Of a stretch of 64,000 nt of DNA, positions 17,313 through 25,933 are shown piece by piece. Each line of letters opens with the position of its first letter. Within the stretch, counting starts at the first letter, position 1. The stretch spans positions 1 to 64,000 of the forward strand of contig JAHXIP010000006.1 in NCBI GenBank assembly GCA_025655575.1, written 5' to 3'. The notes beneath the pieces were generated by a model. That model had not been told where the DNA came from. It did not search any database and saw only the letters and a list, made by a program, of their open reading frames with translations. This stretch comes from Candidatus Thiodiazotropha sp. (ex Monitilora ramsayi). Lineage in GTDB: Bacteria; Pseudomonadota; Gammaproteobacteria; Chromatiales; Chromatiaceae. The translations under genes were made by a program, and so were the position numbers.

Positions 17313-18209
17313 ATGGAAAAGATCAACATTATGGCCCTACGCCACTCTGCCTTTTACTCACCTTTGCTTACCACCATTAGCGGCGGTTTTCTCAAGGCTG
17401 AAGGACTGGAAGCCCACTACAGCGTCGCAACCCCAGAACGTACCGTGCCGGATGCCATTCGTAACGGAGAGGTTCACCTCGCCCAGTCCGCGGTAGCGAC
17501 GAGCTTTGCTGAGCTGGAACAGGGCCAGACTATTGATATTGTGCACTTTGCCCAGATCAACCGCCTGGACGGTTTCTTCATCGCCGGTCGGAAACCTGAA
17601 CCCGATTTCAGTTGGGAACAGCTGAACGGCAAAGAGATTCTGGTTGATCACCTGTTTCAACCGCTGGCCATGTTCCGCTACGCCCTGAGTAAGCTTGGCG
17701 TTGATGAGTCATCCGTAAAGATCACAGACGCAGGCAGTGTTGAAGCCATGGATAGCACCTTTAGAGACGGCCAGGGAGATTATGTACACCAACAGGGCCC
17801 ATTTCCTCAGCAGTTGGAAAAGGAGGGTCTGGGTCATGTGGTTGCCTCGGTGGGAGAGATTGTCGGCCCTGTGGCTTTCAGCAGTCTCTGTGCCACCCGT
17901 GAGTGGTTACAGAGTGACATGGCCAAGGCATTTATGCGGGCCTATCGACAGGGCTGCCGTTTTGTCCTTGAAACCTCCGCTGAGGAGATCGCATCACTGG
18001 AGTCATCTTTCTTTCCCAATATCGACCGGGAGGTGTTGGTCCAGACCATCTCAACCTATCAGCGTATGGGTAACTGGTCACCGGACCCGCAAATCGATCA
18101 GGCAGCCTATGATCACCTGCTGGATGTCTTTCTCTTTAGTGGCCTGATTACCCAACGCCACCCCTATGAAAGTTGTGCCGTATTACCACCGGAGAGTGGT
18201 CCGGCCTGA
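17313..18209 (+). CDS. NMT1/THI5-type substrate-binding-protein homologue without signal peptide
   Basis: 298 residues, starting MEKINIMALRHSAFYSPLL with no signal peptide or lipobox, so it should be cytosolic. The fold is that of ABC-type NMT1/ThiY/SsuA periplasmic binding proteins: a short first strand, the GGFLKAEGL motif, VPDAIRNGEVHLAQS, a Lys-rich hinge and AFMRAYRQGC late in the protein. No permease or ATPase gene is near. It lies 5 bp after glcF and 45 bp before glcB, inside the glycolate operon. It may sense or chaperone a small metabolite, or it may be a biosynthetic enzyme related to THI5; the substrate is unknown. Confidence 0.8.
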   Translation: MEKINIMALRHSAFYSPLLTTISGGFLKAEGLEAHYSVATPERTVPDAIRNGEVHLAQSAVATSFAELEQGQTIDIVHFAQINRLDGFFIAGRKPEPDFSWEQLNGKEILVDHLFQPLAMFRYALSKLGVDESSVKITDAGSVEAMDSTFRDGQGDYVHQQGPFPQQLEKEGLGHVVASVGEIVGPVAFSSLCATREWLQSDMAKAFMRAYRQGCRFVLETSAEEIASLESSFFPNIDREVLVQTISTYQRMGNWSPDPQIDQAAYDHLLDVFLFSGLITQRHPYESCAVLPPESGPA

Positions 18210-18254
18210 GTGTTTTTACTTTTTTATACCTGCCCATTATCGAGGCTTTATTAA

Positions 18255-20429
18255 ATGACCGAACGTACACAAGTTGGCAACCTGAAAATCGCAAATGTTC
18301 TCTATCACCTGGTAAAAGATAAGATCGCACCAGGCACGGGTATCGAGCCTGATGACTTCTGGCAAAGCCTGGAGCAGATACTCCAGGAACTGGGACCTGT
18401 GAACCGAGCGCTGCTAGAGAAGCGGGATCAGCTCCAGAGTCAGATCGATACCTGGCACATTGAGCATCGAGGCCAACCTCACAACCATCAGGCCTATAAA
18501 GCCTTTCTCGAGCAGATCGGTTATCTGCTACCCGAGGGCGATGACTTCAGCATCTCTACCGGCGATGTTGATCCGGAAATCACAGATGTGGCCGGACCAC
18601 AACTCGTAGTACCTGTGATGAATGCACGCTATGCACTCAATGCCACCAACGCCCGCTGGGGTAGCCTCTATGATGCGCTTTACGGTACTGATGTGATTGC
18701 CGAAGACGAAGGCGCTGAGATGACTGGTGGATACAATCCGGTTCGTGGCGCAAAGGTTGTGACATACGCCATGAGCTTTCTTGATGAGAGCGCGCCACTC
18801 GCCGACTCCACCCATGCGGAGGCTAAACAGTATCAGGTCAAAGACGGCGCCCTGATTATCAACCTATCTGACGGCAGCACAACAACCCTTGCTCAAGCGG
18901 AAAAGTTCGTGGGATACAACGGTGATGCCGACAACCCAAGCAGTATCCTGTTTCGCAACAACAACCTGCACATCGATGTGCAGATCGACCGGAATCACAA
19001 CATCGGCAAGACCCATCCAGCCGGCGTGAAAGACGTGGTACTGGAAGCGGCGATCACCACCATCCAGGACTGTGAAGATTCTGTCGCCGCAGTCGATGCA
19101 GCGGATAAAGCACTGATCTATGCCAACCTGCTCGGCCTCATGAAAGGGGACCTTACTGCCGTTCTCGAGAAAGGCGGAAAGCGCATCACACGAACACTCA
19201 GTCCGGACCGCGAGTATCTCTCTCCCACAGGAGAGCGTTTTACACTGCCCGGTCGCAGCCTGCTCTTCGTACGCAACGTGGGTCATCTGATGACTATTGA
19301 TGCCGTATTGGATAGGGATGGCAACGAAATTCCCGAAGGCATCCTGGACGGCATGATGACCGGCCTGATCGCCATCCACGATATCAAGAATAACGGCACC
19401 GTTCGCAACTCAAAAACCGGCAGTGTCTATATCGTCAAACCGAAGATGCATGGTCCTGAAGAAGTCGCCTTTGCCGCTACCCTGTTTGGAAAAATCGAAG
19501 CGGCACTTAATCTAAAACCCCTTACCCTGAAGATGGGCATCATGGATGAGGAACGCCGCACCAGTGTGAATCTGAAGGCCTGTATCCGTGCCGCCGGTGA
19601 GCGGGTGGTCTTCATCAATACCGGTTTTCTTGACCGTACCGGTGATGAGATTCATACCAGCATGGAAGCCGGGCCGATGATTCCCAAAGGTGAGATCAAG
19701 AACAGCATCTGGATACAGGCCTACGAAGACTCCAATGTGGATATCGGTCTGGCCTGTGGTTTCCAGGGTAAGGCGCAGATCGGTAAAGGTATGTGGGCCA
19801 TGCCGAATGAGATGAAGCAGATGATGGAGACAAAGATCAATCATCCATTAGCTGGCGCCAACACAGCCTGGGTTCCCTCACCCACAGCCGCCACACTGCA
19901 CGTCATGCACTACCACAAGGTTGACGTCAGTGCGCTGCAAAAAGAATTGGCTGAACGTAAACCGGCCAGTGTGGACGACATTCTCACCATTCCGTTAATG
20001 GTGGATCGCACCCTGACCGCTGATGAGATCCAACAGGAGTTGGATAACAACGCCCAGGGTATATTGGGCTATGTGGTGAGATGGGTCGATCAGGGCGTAG
20101 GCTGCTCCACCGTTCCCGACATGGATAATATTGGTCTAATGGAAGATCGCGCCACACTGCGTATATCCAGCCAACACATTGCCAACTGGCTGCATCACGG
20201 CATTACTAACGAAGGCCAAGTCATAGAAACCCTCAAACGGATGGCCAAAATCGTCGATGAGCAGAATGCACAAGACAACAACTACTTGAATATGTCGCCG
20301 GCTTATGACGGCGTGGCCTTTCAGGCGGCGAAGGACCTGATCTTTCTTGGGGGCAAAATACCCAATGGTTACACAGAGCCCACACTACACAATCGACGGA
20401 AAGAGCTGAAAGCACTGCGCGACCAGTAA
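18255..20429 (+). CDS. glcB: Malate synthase G
   Basis: 724 residues, matching the G isoform length. Characteristic segments include [18 protein letters not shown], the GxPNHHP-like [10 protein letters not shown] region, [14 protein letters not shown] and the C-terminal [22 protein letters not shown]. It condenses glyoxylate with acetyl-CoA to malate. Coming after glcDEF it completes assimilation of glycolate, for example photorespiratory glycolate made by RubisCO in an autotroph. A GAGGC site precedes the ATG by eight bases. No isocitrate lyase is in the window. Confidence 0.97.
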   Translation: MTERTQVGNLKIANVLYHLVKDKIAPGTGIEPDDFWQSLEQILQELGPVNRALLEKRDQLQSQIDTWHIEHRGQPHNHQAYKAFLEQIGYLLPEGDDFSISTGDVDPEITDVAGPQLVVPVMNARYALNATNARWGSLYDALYGTDVIAEDEGAEMTGGYNPVRGAKVVTYAMSFLDESAPLADSTHAEAKQYQVKDGALIINLSDGSTTTLAQAEKFVGYNGDADNPSSILFRNNNLHIDVQIDRNHNIGKTHPAGVKDVVLEAAITTIQDCEDSVAAVDAADKALIYANLLGLMKGDLTAVLEKGGKRITRTLSPDREYLSPTGERFTLPGRSLLFVRNVGHLMTIDAVLDRDGNEIPEGILDGMMTGLIAIHDIKNNGTVRNSKTGSVYIVKPKMHGPEEVAFAATLFGKIEAALNLKPLTLKMGIMDEERRTSVNLKACIRAAGERVVFINTGFLDRTGDEIHTSMEAGPMIPKGEIKNSIWIQAYEDSNVDIGLACGFQGKAQIGKGMWAMPNEMKQMMETKINHPLAGANTAWVPSPTAATLHVMHYHKVDVSALQKELAERKPASVDDILTIPLMVDRTLTADEIQQELDNNAQGILGYVVRWVDQGVGCSTVPDMDNIGLMEDRATLRISSQHIANWLHHGITNEGQVIETLKRMAKIVDEQNAQDNNYLNMSPAYDGVAFQAAKDLIFLGGKIPNGYTEPTLHNRRKELKALRDQ

Positions 20430-20689
20430 ATGGCTTAGGGCTAAAGAAAGGTGCCGAGATGTGCATATCTTAATGAAGCACTGTTTACTTAGCATAAACA
20501 AGGCGACTTAGATTCAACGCAGACCTCTCTGTTTATGCATTGACCGGCACCATAAGCCTGGCGGCTAATAGATACCGTATCAGGATAAAGTTTGAAAGGT
20601 ACGGTTTCATTTGCCAGTATTAGTTGGCATGTCAAACAATCTGAACATACGTGCTATTGCTTTATTAATTCCACAATCCAGGATCAATT

Positions 20690-21214
20690 ATGAAGACAGC
20701 TAAGCATCTACTTTTATTTTTTGTCACTTGCGTAGTGTTGGCTTCGGGTTGTTCTACACAGATTGTTTCAAAAGATGGCATGACGACCACGGTGGTTCTC
20801 ATCAGGCATGCAGAAAAAACAGCCGTCACTAAGGTACTGACCGAAGGTGGACAGAAGCGAGCCGCTGCATTACCTGATGCGGTATCCGACCTGGATATTG
20901 CAGCAATTTACGCCCCAAATCTCATTCGGAATATCGACACTGCCAAGCCATTGGCAAAACAAAATAATATTGAAATCACTATTATTGAGGACAACCCTGA
21001 CTGGAAAGCGATTAGCCAGCGTTTGGTTTCTGAGCATTCGGGTAAAACTGTATTGTGGGTGGGCAACCGAGGTAATTTGATAAAAATCTATTCCCACCTT
21101 GGCGGCACGGGTGAGCCACCTCTGGAGTATGGCGATTTATATATTGTACATGTAGCAGACCATGGTGATCCAAAAGTCATAAAAAGGCATTTTGGCAGCA
21201 CCTATTATCGGTAA
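20690..21214 (+). CDS. Histidine-phosphatase-family lipoprotein lacking the second catalytic His
   Basis: 174 residues. A lipoprotein signal (LASGC, Cys 21) anchors it to the outer or inner membrane facing the periplasm. The phosphohistidine motif IRHAEKT is present (VVLIRHAEK) and the Arg of LIRNIDTAKPL fits the second Arg region. In SixA/PGM-type enzymes the late segment reads VGH; here it is VGNRGN, so the second catalytic His is Asn unless SHLGG a few residues later takes over. It may be a weakened or non-catalytic member. Monocistronic. Confidence 0.75.
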   Translation: MKTAKHLLLFFVTCVVLASGCSTQIVSKDGMTTTVVLIRHAEKTAVTKVLTEGGQKRAAALPDAVSDLDIAAIYAPNLIRNIDTAKPLAKQNNIEITIIEDNPDWKAISQRLVSEHSGKTVLWVGNRGNLIKIYSHLGGTGEPPLEYGDLYIVHVADHGDPKVIKRHFGSTYYR

Positions 21215-21651
21215 TCGTATCAGCATCTAAAAAAGATTAGATATAGATCAAAGTATCCTGGTGACAGCCCATAACCGATTCACCACTTGCTGTAGGACTT
21301 TATAATTTTTTGACGCCTTTTGTTTTGTGACATCTTTTTTTTCCGAAACCTTGATTAGCCTCTCATTTTCTTCTCCTAACTTCTCCAATCATCAATATTT
21401 TAAGGTTTGTTTAAGTATCAAGCTTTAGAGTGTTTTTCATTGGCGCATGATCTGAGTGAGATCGACCCCGTCACTCACATTTCAAAACAGTATTTTCTGA
21501 AACAGATGGGTGACAGGAAGTGATCAATAGGCATCTAATCATTGCAGATTGCCCCCTCATTTCCTGCTATATCAGATTCGACCATACATATGCCGTTGCT
21601 GATAATTGATTGTTATCTGCCTGCGGTGTGTCCATGCAAGAGAGATGTACA
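21215..21651. other. AT-rich gene-free stretch before the PKD protein
   Basis: About 440 bp with poly-T runs and no coding potential. A small inverted repeat GAGTGA/TCACTC lies near 21450-21475. The in-frame TTG at 21610 for the next gene lacks support, so this region reaches to 21651. Confidence 0.4.
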
Positions 21652-22683
21652 ATGAAGAAATATTTTTATACCGACACTCGATTGTTAATTGTTTTATTGT
21701 TCCTAATGATTTCAGGATTCACATCACAGGCTAATGCTGCAAGTTGCGCAAGCAACTGTCTATCCCTATTCAGTTTAAAACTGACAGACCTCAGTACTTC
21801 AATAGGTGCCACTGTCAAACTTGTTGATGAGTTCGGGTCGAGTGGCGCTTCCAGACAATCCACAGTACGCGGCCTGTGGACCCGACCGGATGGTTCAACG
21901 GTATTGCAGTCAGCCCGCATAGGCACAAGGCTGCGTGCTGATTTTAAGTTTGCTACGGGTGGCGTACCAGGCACCTACACCTTCGAAGTTGTTGACGTCA
22001 TCAGATCGGGCTATACCTTTGACTCTGCAAACGGCGTTGAGCCGCAATCCAGTATTAATATCGCCAACTCACTCAATCAAGCCCCTGTTGCCGTCGTGAA
22101 CAGTAATCTCACGACTGGAGACGCGCCTCTAACTGTCAACTTTGACGCGAGTGGCTCCTTTGATCCGGACGGCAGCACGTTGCATTATTTATGGAATTTT
22201 GGAGACGGATTGACATCAAGCTCCCAGAATCCCAGCCATACATTCACTGTGAGCGGAGATTATACTTCGACCCTGACCGTCGTCGATGACTTGGGAGCCT
22301 CATCAAGCCGCACGATTCTTATTAAGGTCAATGAACCGACCCAAACAGTAGGTACAGGCTGTCAATCTCAATGTATTTCTGTCAAAAAAATCAGCTTGGA
22401 TTACATCTCAAGTAAAGACCTCATCAAAGGCTTTGTCTGGTTGAAAGATGAAAACGCAGAGCCAGTCTACAAGGTGAGTGTAGAAGCTGTTTGGACGCTG
22501 CCTGACGGCTCTACTGTCACCCAAACCAGAAATAGTGGCACACGTAAGAGAGTAGTCTTTAAGATACCCGCAAACCTCTACGGCACTTATGTATTAACCA
22601 TTGCGGGGGTCAGTAAATCAGGCCATGTCTATGACCCTGAAAATAACAGATCTGCATCAGGCAGCTATGAGTTGACGTTTTAA
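21652..22683 (+). CDS. Exported PKD-domain protein with duplicated flanking beta domains
   Basis: 343 residues from the ATG after AGAGAGATGTACA; an upstream TTG start would place 14 odd residues before the signal peptide. A signal peptide ends near SQANA. Then comes a beta domain beginning CASNCLSLFSLKL with WTRPDGSTVLQ (about 20-125), a canonical PKD domain (about 137-225; FDASGSFDPDGSTLHYLWNF), and a second copy of the first domain beginning CQSQCISVKKISL with WTLPDGSTVTQ (about 240-340). The two outer domains share CxxxC starts, the WTxPDGSTV motif and a GTY..SG.xYDxxN end. It is probably a cell-surface or periplasmic adhesive or structural protein. No neighbours clarify it. Confidence 0.8.
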   Translation: MKKYFYTDTRLLIVLLFLMISGFTSQANAASCASNCLSLFSLKLTDLSTSIGATVKLVDEFGSSGASRQSTVRGLWTRPDGSTVLQSARIGTRLRADFKFATGGVPGTYTFEVVDVIRSGYTFDSANGVEPQSSINIANSLNQAPVAVVNSNLTTGDAPLTVNFDASGSFDPDGSTLHYLWNFGDGLTSSSQNPSHTFTVSGDYTSTLTVVDDLGASSSRTILIKVNEPTQTVGTGCQSQCISVKKISLDYISSKDLIKGFVWLKDENAEPVYKVSVEAVWTLPDGSTVTQTRNSGTRKRVVFKIPANLYGTYVLTIAGVSKSGHVYDPENNRSASGSYELTF

Positions 22684-22808
22684 TCGCTGATAGGACTGAT
22701 CCACTCAAATCACCATGGGCTGACCAACTGGTCATCCTGTGGTTATTGCTTGGCGCTTCAGCAAAACCTGGTTTATCGACAGATTAAAGAGATGCGGGAA
22801 AATGATTC

Positions 22809-22834
22809 AAGGGGCTGCCGTTACGCAGCCCCTT
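22809..22834 (-). terminator. Terminator of tRNA-Lys
   Basis: A perfect 10-bp stem (AAGGGGCTGC/GCAGCCCCTT, 6-nt loop) starts 9 nt past the encoded CCA of tRNA-Lys on the minus strand, followed by the modestly T-rich GAATCATTTTCC. Confidence 0.65.
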
Positions 22835-22843
22835 GGAAATGGA

Positions 22844-22919
22844 TGGTGGGTCGTGCAGGGATCGAACCTGCGACCACCTGATTAAAAGTCAGATGCTCTA
22901 CCGACTGAGCTAACGACCC
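22844..22919 (-). tRNA. tRNA-Lys(TTT)
   Basis: On the minus strand the sequence starts GGGTCGTTAGCTCAGTCGG and folds as a full cloverleaf: acceptor GGGTCGT/ACGACCC with discriminator A, D-arm, anticodon stem TCTGA/TCAGG around CTTTTAA (anticodon TTT), T-arm GCAGG/CCTGC with TTCGATC. CCA is encoded (22844-22846). It stands alone with its own promoter. Confidence 0.98.
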
Positions 22920-22937
22920 GGAAATTTGGGAACGCGG

Positions 22938-22966
22938 ATAATACCCTAGTTTATCCCCCGAGTGAA
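22938..22966 (-). promoter_or_regulatory. Sigma-70 promoter of tRNA-Lys
   Basis: On the minus strand, TTCACT (-35) and TATTAT (-10) are separated by exactly 17 nt. A GC-rich discriminator (CCGCG) follows the -10, as in stringently controlled stable-RNA promoters. Start of the tRNA is about 18 nt beyond the -10. Confidence 0.65.
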
Positions 22967-22995
22967 CCCCGTTTTTTACTCTACTGATTGAAGGT

Positions 22996-24033
22996 TCACT
23001 CCATCAGGTCAACCGCAATCCCCTGTTCTCTCATATGGTCGGCTCTGGACTGCACGAAGCGCTGAAAGTTGGGCTGGTCGAGGTAGCTGTCTGTGGCGAT
23101 GTAATCCATCACCGCATGGATGTGGAAGGCCTTCAAGTAGGCCTCGGAGCGGAAGATCTCCCTTCCCTGCTCATCGAAGAAAAGCAGGCTCGGCGCATAG
23201 TTTATTCCCAGGTTGGCAGCCCAATCGGTAGCACTGGTTTGCTCTCCTGAAGGGTTGATAAGCGAATCCGAAGACCAGACATCTACCAGTGCCACGTCGA
23301 ATTCACCCAGTGCCTGCTGTAATGCCGGTCGTTTGAGTATCTGTTGATGGAGTTCATCACAAGGTGGGCACTGCTTCATCTCCATCAGCACCAGCAGTGG
23401 CTTGTCACCTTTCCGGTTATTGCCCCTCAGGTCGTAGGGTGGCTGCAGAAAGCCGGGCTCTCTATGCAGTTTTCCACTGGCTGCTGCCGGTTGGCGTGAC
23501 GCCAGGTAATCCCGAAAGCGTTGCTTGGTCTCCTGCTTTTCAGCCACATAATCCAAGGCTGTGCTGAATTTATGCGGAGGGAAGTAACCATTGATCCGCA
23601 GTACCGTGTGACCCTGCTCGTCAAGAAATAGAAGCGTTGGGGTGTACATGACCTTCAATCTGGCCGCCAGATCCTTTTCCGTGGTGACCTTACCGTCTAG
23701 GTCCGTCACTTCGTTATCACCCCAGATATTGATTTCAATAACCTGGAAACTATTTTTGGTTTTTTCGACGATATCCTTGATGGTGAAATTCTCGTTTAGC
23801 AGCTTTGCACAGTAGGGACAGCCGTCCTGATGGAAAAAGAGTATTAATCGTTTACCCTCATCAGCGGCTTCACTGACATCCTCCTGCAGATCGAGAAAGG
23901 AGTGTTTGAACCAGGCAGGTTTTTCATGAAACCCGGGGTTGATGAGTCCTTTTTCCAGTCCGGCGCTACCTTCCACTGCCAATAGCCCGGCAGAAAGGCC
24001 CCATAGCGCAAGCAGAGTCCACAGTCTTATCAT
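22996..24033 (-). CDS. Periplasmic protein with two tandem thioredoxin-fold domains
   Basis: 345 residues. A signal peptide (LWTLLALWGLSAGLLAVEGSA) is followed by a first thioredoxin-like domain with CPYC (C72-C75) and a second with CPPC (C222-C225). The domains are clear duplicates: PTLLFLDEQGHTVLRINGY in the first matches PSLLFFDEQGREIFRSEAY in the second. Each resembles SoxW/thioredoxin-fold proteins that reduce periplasmic disulfides. Two active dithiol sites in one chain could form a relay. Both Cys pairs are intact. The tRNA-Lys gene lies downstream on the same strand but has its own promoter. Confidence 0.85.
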   Translation of the reverse strand: MIRLWTLLALWGLSAGLLAVEGSAGLEKGLINPGFHEKPAWFKHSFLDLQEDVSEAADEGKRLILFFHQDGCPYCAKLLNENFTIKDIVEKTKNSFQVIEINIWGDNEVTDLDGKVTTEKDLAARLKVMYTPTLLFLDEQGHTVLRINGYFPPHKFSTALDYVAEKQETKQRFRDYLASRQPAAASGKLHREPGFLQPPYDLRGNNRKGDKPLLVLMEMKQCPPCDELHQQILKRPALQQALGEFDVALVDVWSSDSLINPSGEQTSATDWAANLGINYAPSLLFFDEQGREIFRSEAYLKAFHIHAVMDYIATDSYLDQPNFQRFVQSRADHMREQGIAVDLME

Positions 24034-24308
24034 TTTATTGATCCTCCATCGGTAGGGCGCCTGCTATTGTTATGTGCCTAGAGAATAGAACCCGGAAGAC
24101 TATCATTGGTTCAGAGATGCGATTCCCAAGCGTCATAAAACCGTCTCTAGCCCGCATAAACAGGGGAAACCCTCTCTTTTCCACCCGCCATCTTTTCGTC
24201 GCCCGCTGAAATACAATTCATATCTTATTGTTATTTATGATATTTTTAAGTTTGGCACACTAATCGCTAATTAGTTCTGCAAGCAGTCACTGATGAGCGA
24301 GTCACAAC

Positions 24309-25229
24309 ATGGCAGGTACACACAGCATACAACAAACGCAGCCCGGTAAAGCCGCAGGCATACTATCCGGCCCGCTCGCTAGCGTTGTTACCGACAATGG
24401 GACCCTTGGTCTCATCATGGAACTCAGCGGAAAGCTACAGACAACACTCGACCTGGAGAGCCTTATGGAGCTTTTTGCCCAGGTCATGCAGTCGCAGTTC
24501 GATTACGATACGTTGCGCTACCAGACTGCCGATCAAGAACTGACACTGAAATTCGGCAAACGCGCCGGTAGAAACAAATTGAATTATGATCTCAGCGTGC
24601 TCGATACCGATCTGGGTGCTATTTCTCTGTCTCGTGGCAGAAAATTTCGTGAACCGGAGATCCAGCAGATCGAAAATCTGCTGGCCGCGCTCCTCTATCC
24701 ATTACGCAATGCCCTGCTCTATCGGGACGCCATCAAGTCAGCCTTCATCGATTCACTGACAGGAGTCAAGAACCGCACCGCTTTTGACAGCAACTTCAGC
24801 CGTGAAATCGAGTATAACCACCGTAAGGAGAGTGATCTTTCACTGATCGTGCTGGATATCGACCTCTTCAAGCGTGTTAACGACAATTACGGCCATATCA
24901 TTGGTGATGATGTGTTGAAGCAGGTGGCACAGAATATTGAAGAGACCATTCGTTCCAGCGATGCCCTCTACCGTTATGGTGGAGAAGAGTTCGCCATCAT
25001 CCTTAACGGTACCGACATGAGTGGCGCCACACTGCTTGCAGAACGCATCCGGAAGAATGTGGCATCGATGAAACTTACTTCACTCGACAAGGATGACCAA
25101 GTGACTCTGAGCCTGGGTGTCGCCACCTTGAATCCGCAGGAAGATTCGAGCAACCTCTTTGAGCGTGCTGATGCGGCTCTCTACGAGGCCAAGGACAGCG
25201 GGCGAAATCGGGTGGTATCGGCTGCCTAG
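24309..25229 (+). CDS. Soluble diguanylate cyclase
   Basis: 306 residues with no signal peptide or transmembrane helix. The N-terminal ~140 residues look like a small GAF-type sensor (TLGLIMELSGKLQTTLDLESLMELF, a GAF-like opening). The C-terminal GGEEF domain keeps the active motif GGEEF (about residue 224) and an RSSD I-site five residues before it, plus the SLTGVKNR entry helix. It should synthesise cyclic-di-GMP under product control. It is monocistronic and convergent with the glycosylase gene, which ends 5 bp beyond its stop. Confidence 0.9.
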   Translation: MAGTHSIQQTQPGKAAGILSGPLASVVTDNGTLGLIMELSGKLQTTLDLESLMELFAQVMQSQFDYDTLRYQTADQELTLKFGKRAGRNKLNYDLSVLDTDLGAISLSRGRKFREPEIQQIENLLAALLYPLRNALLYRDAIKSAFIDSLTGVKNRTAFDSNFSREIEYNHRKESDLSLIVLDIDLFKRVNDNYGHIIGDDVLKQVAQNIEETIRSSDALYRYGGEEFAIILNGTDMSGATLLAERIRKNVASMKLTSLDKDDQVTLSLGVATLNPQEDSSNLFERADAALYEAKDSGRNRVVSAA

Positions 25230-25234
25230 GTCCA

Positions 25235-25933
25235 TTACCCGTCACTGTATCGTTTACCACCGTATTCACAACGCTGCCTGAGACAGCAGGTCTCACAGCT
25301 TGGCTTTGAACGGCAGATATGTTTCGCATGCACCACAATCAATGCGTGATATTCATTGAATAGCTGGGCATCAGGTCTCAACGCACTTTCAAATCCACGG
25401 CTGAGAACCTCATAAGATGCCATTTCATCCATCACACCTAAACGCCCGAATAAGCGACGCGTATAGGCGTCGATGACGAACACAGGCCGCCGGAAAGCAT
25501 AGAGCAGGATGTCGTCAGCGGTTTCCGGCCCAATACCATGGATCGACAACAGTTGCTGCCTGAGCTCTGCTGTCTCCAACTGTTCAAGCCCCGGACGATT
25601 GAGTAAAAAACGAGACAATGCCTGGAGACGTTTCGCCTTAACGTTGAAGTAACCTGCAGGTCTCAGGTATTCGGCAAGTGCGGGTTGTTTGACTGCAGAA
25701 ATCGCAGCAGGATCCAACAGGTCTGCCCGACGGAGATTTTCAATGGCCCTTTCCACATTAGTCCAGGCTGTGTTTTGGGTCAGCACGGCGCCAACCATTA
25801 CTTCGAAGGGTGTCTGAGCGGGCCACCAGTGCTGCGGGCCGTAGCGATCGAACAGCTGCCGGTAGATCGCCTCCAGCAAAACTCTGCCAGGAATCACCGG
25901 CGACGCTTGCTTCCAGGCCGACTCTTGGCCCAT
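25235..25933 (-). CDS. MagIII-like HhH-GPD DNA glycosylase (COG2231)
   Basis: 232 residues. The helix-hairpin-helix IHGIGPETADDILLYAF and the catalytic Asp in PVFVIDAYTRR are present, and four cysteines near the C-terminus (CRSKPSC..C.....C) form the 4Fe-4S cluster. In bifunctional EndoIII the HhH carries a catalytic Lys (GxGRKTA); here it is Glu (GPETA), as in the 3-methyladenine glycosylases of the MagIII type, so it is probably a monofunctional alkylbase glycosylase. Its start overlaps the rluB stop by 40 bp; a GTG at 25897 would shorten the overlap. It is the last gene of the trpS-scpAB-rluB run. Confidence 0.8.
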   Translation of the reverse strand: MGQESAWKQASPVIPGRVLLEAIYRQLFDRYGPQHWWPAQTPFEVMVGAVLTQNTAWTNVERAIENLRRADLLDPAAISAVKQPALAEYLRPAGYFNVKAKRLQALSRFLLNRPGLEQLETAELRQQLLSIHGIGPETADDILLYAFRRPVFVIDAYTRRLFGRLGVMDEMASYEVLSRGFESALRPDAQLFNEYHALIVVHAKHICRSKPSCETCCLRQRCEYGGKRYSDG

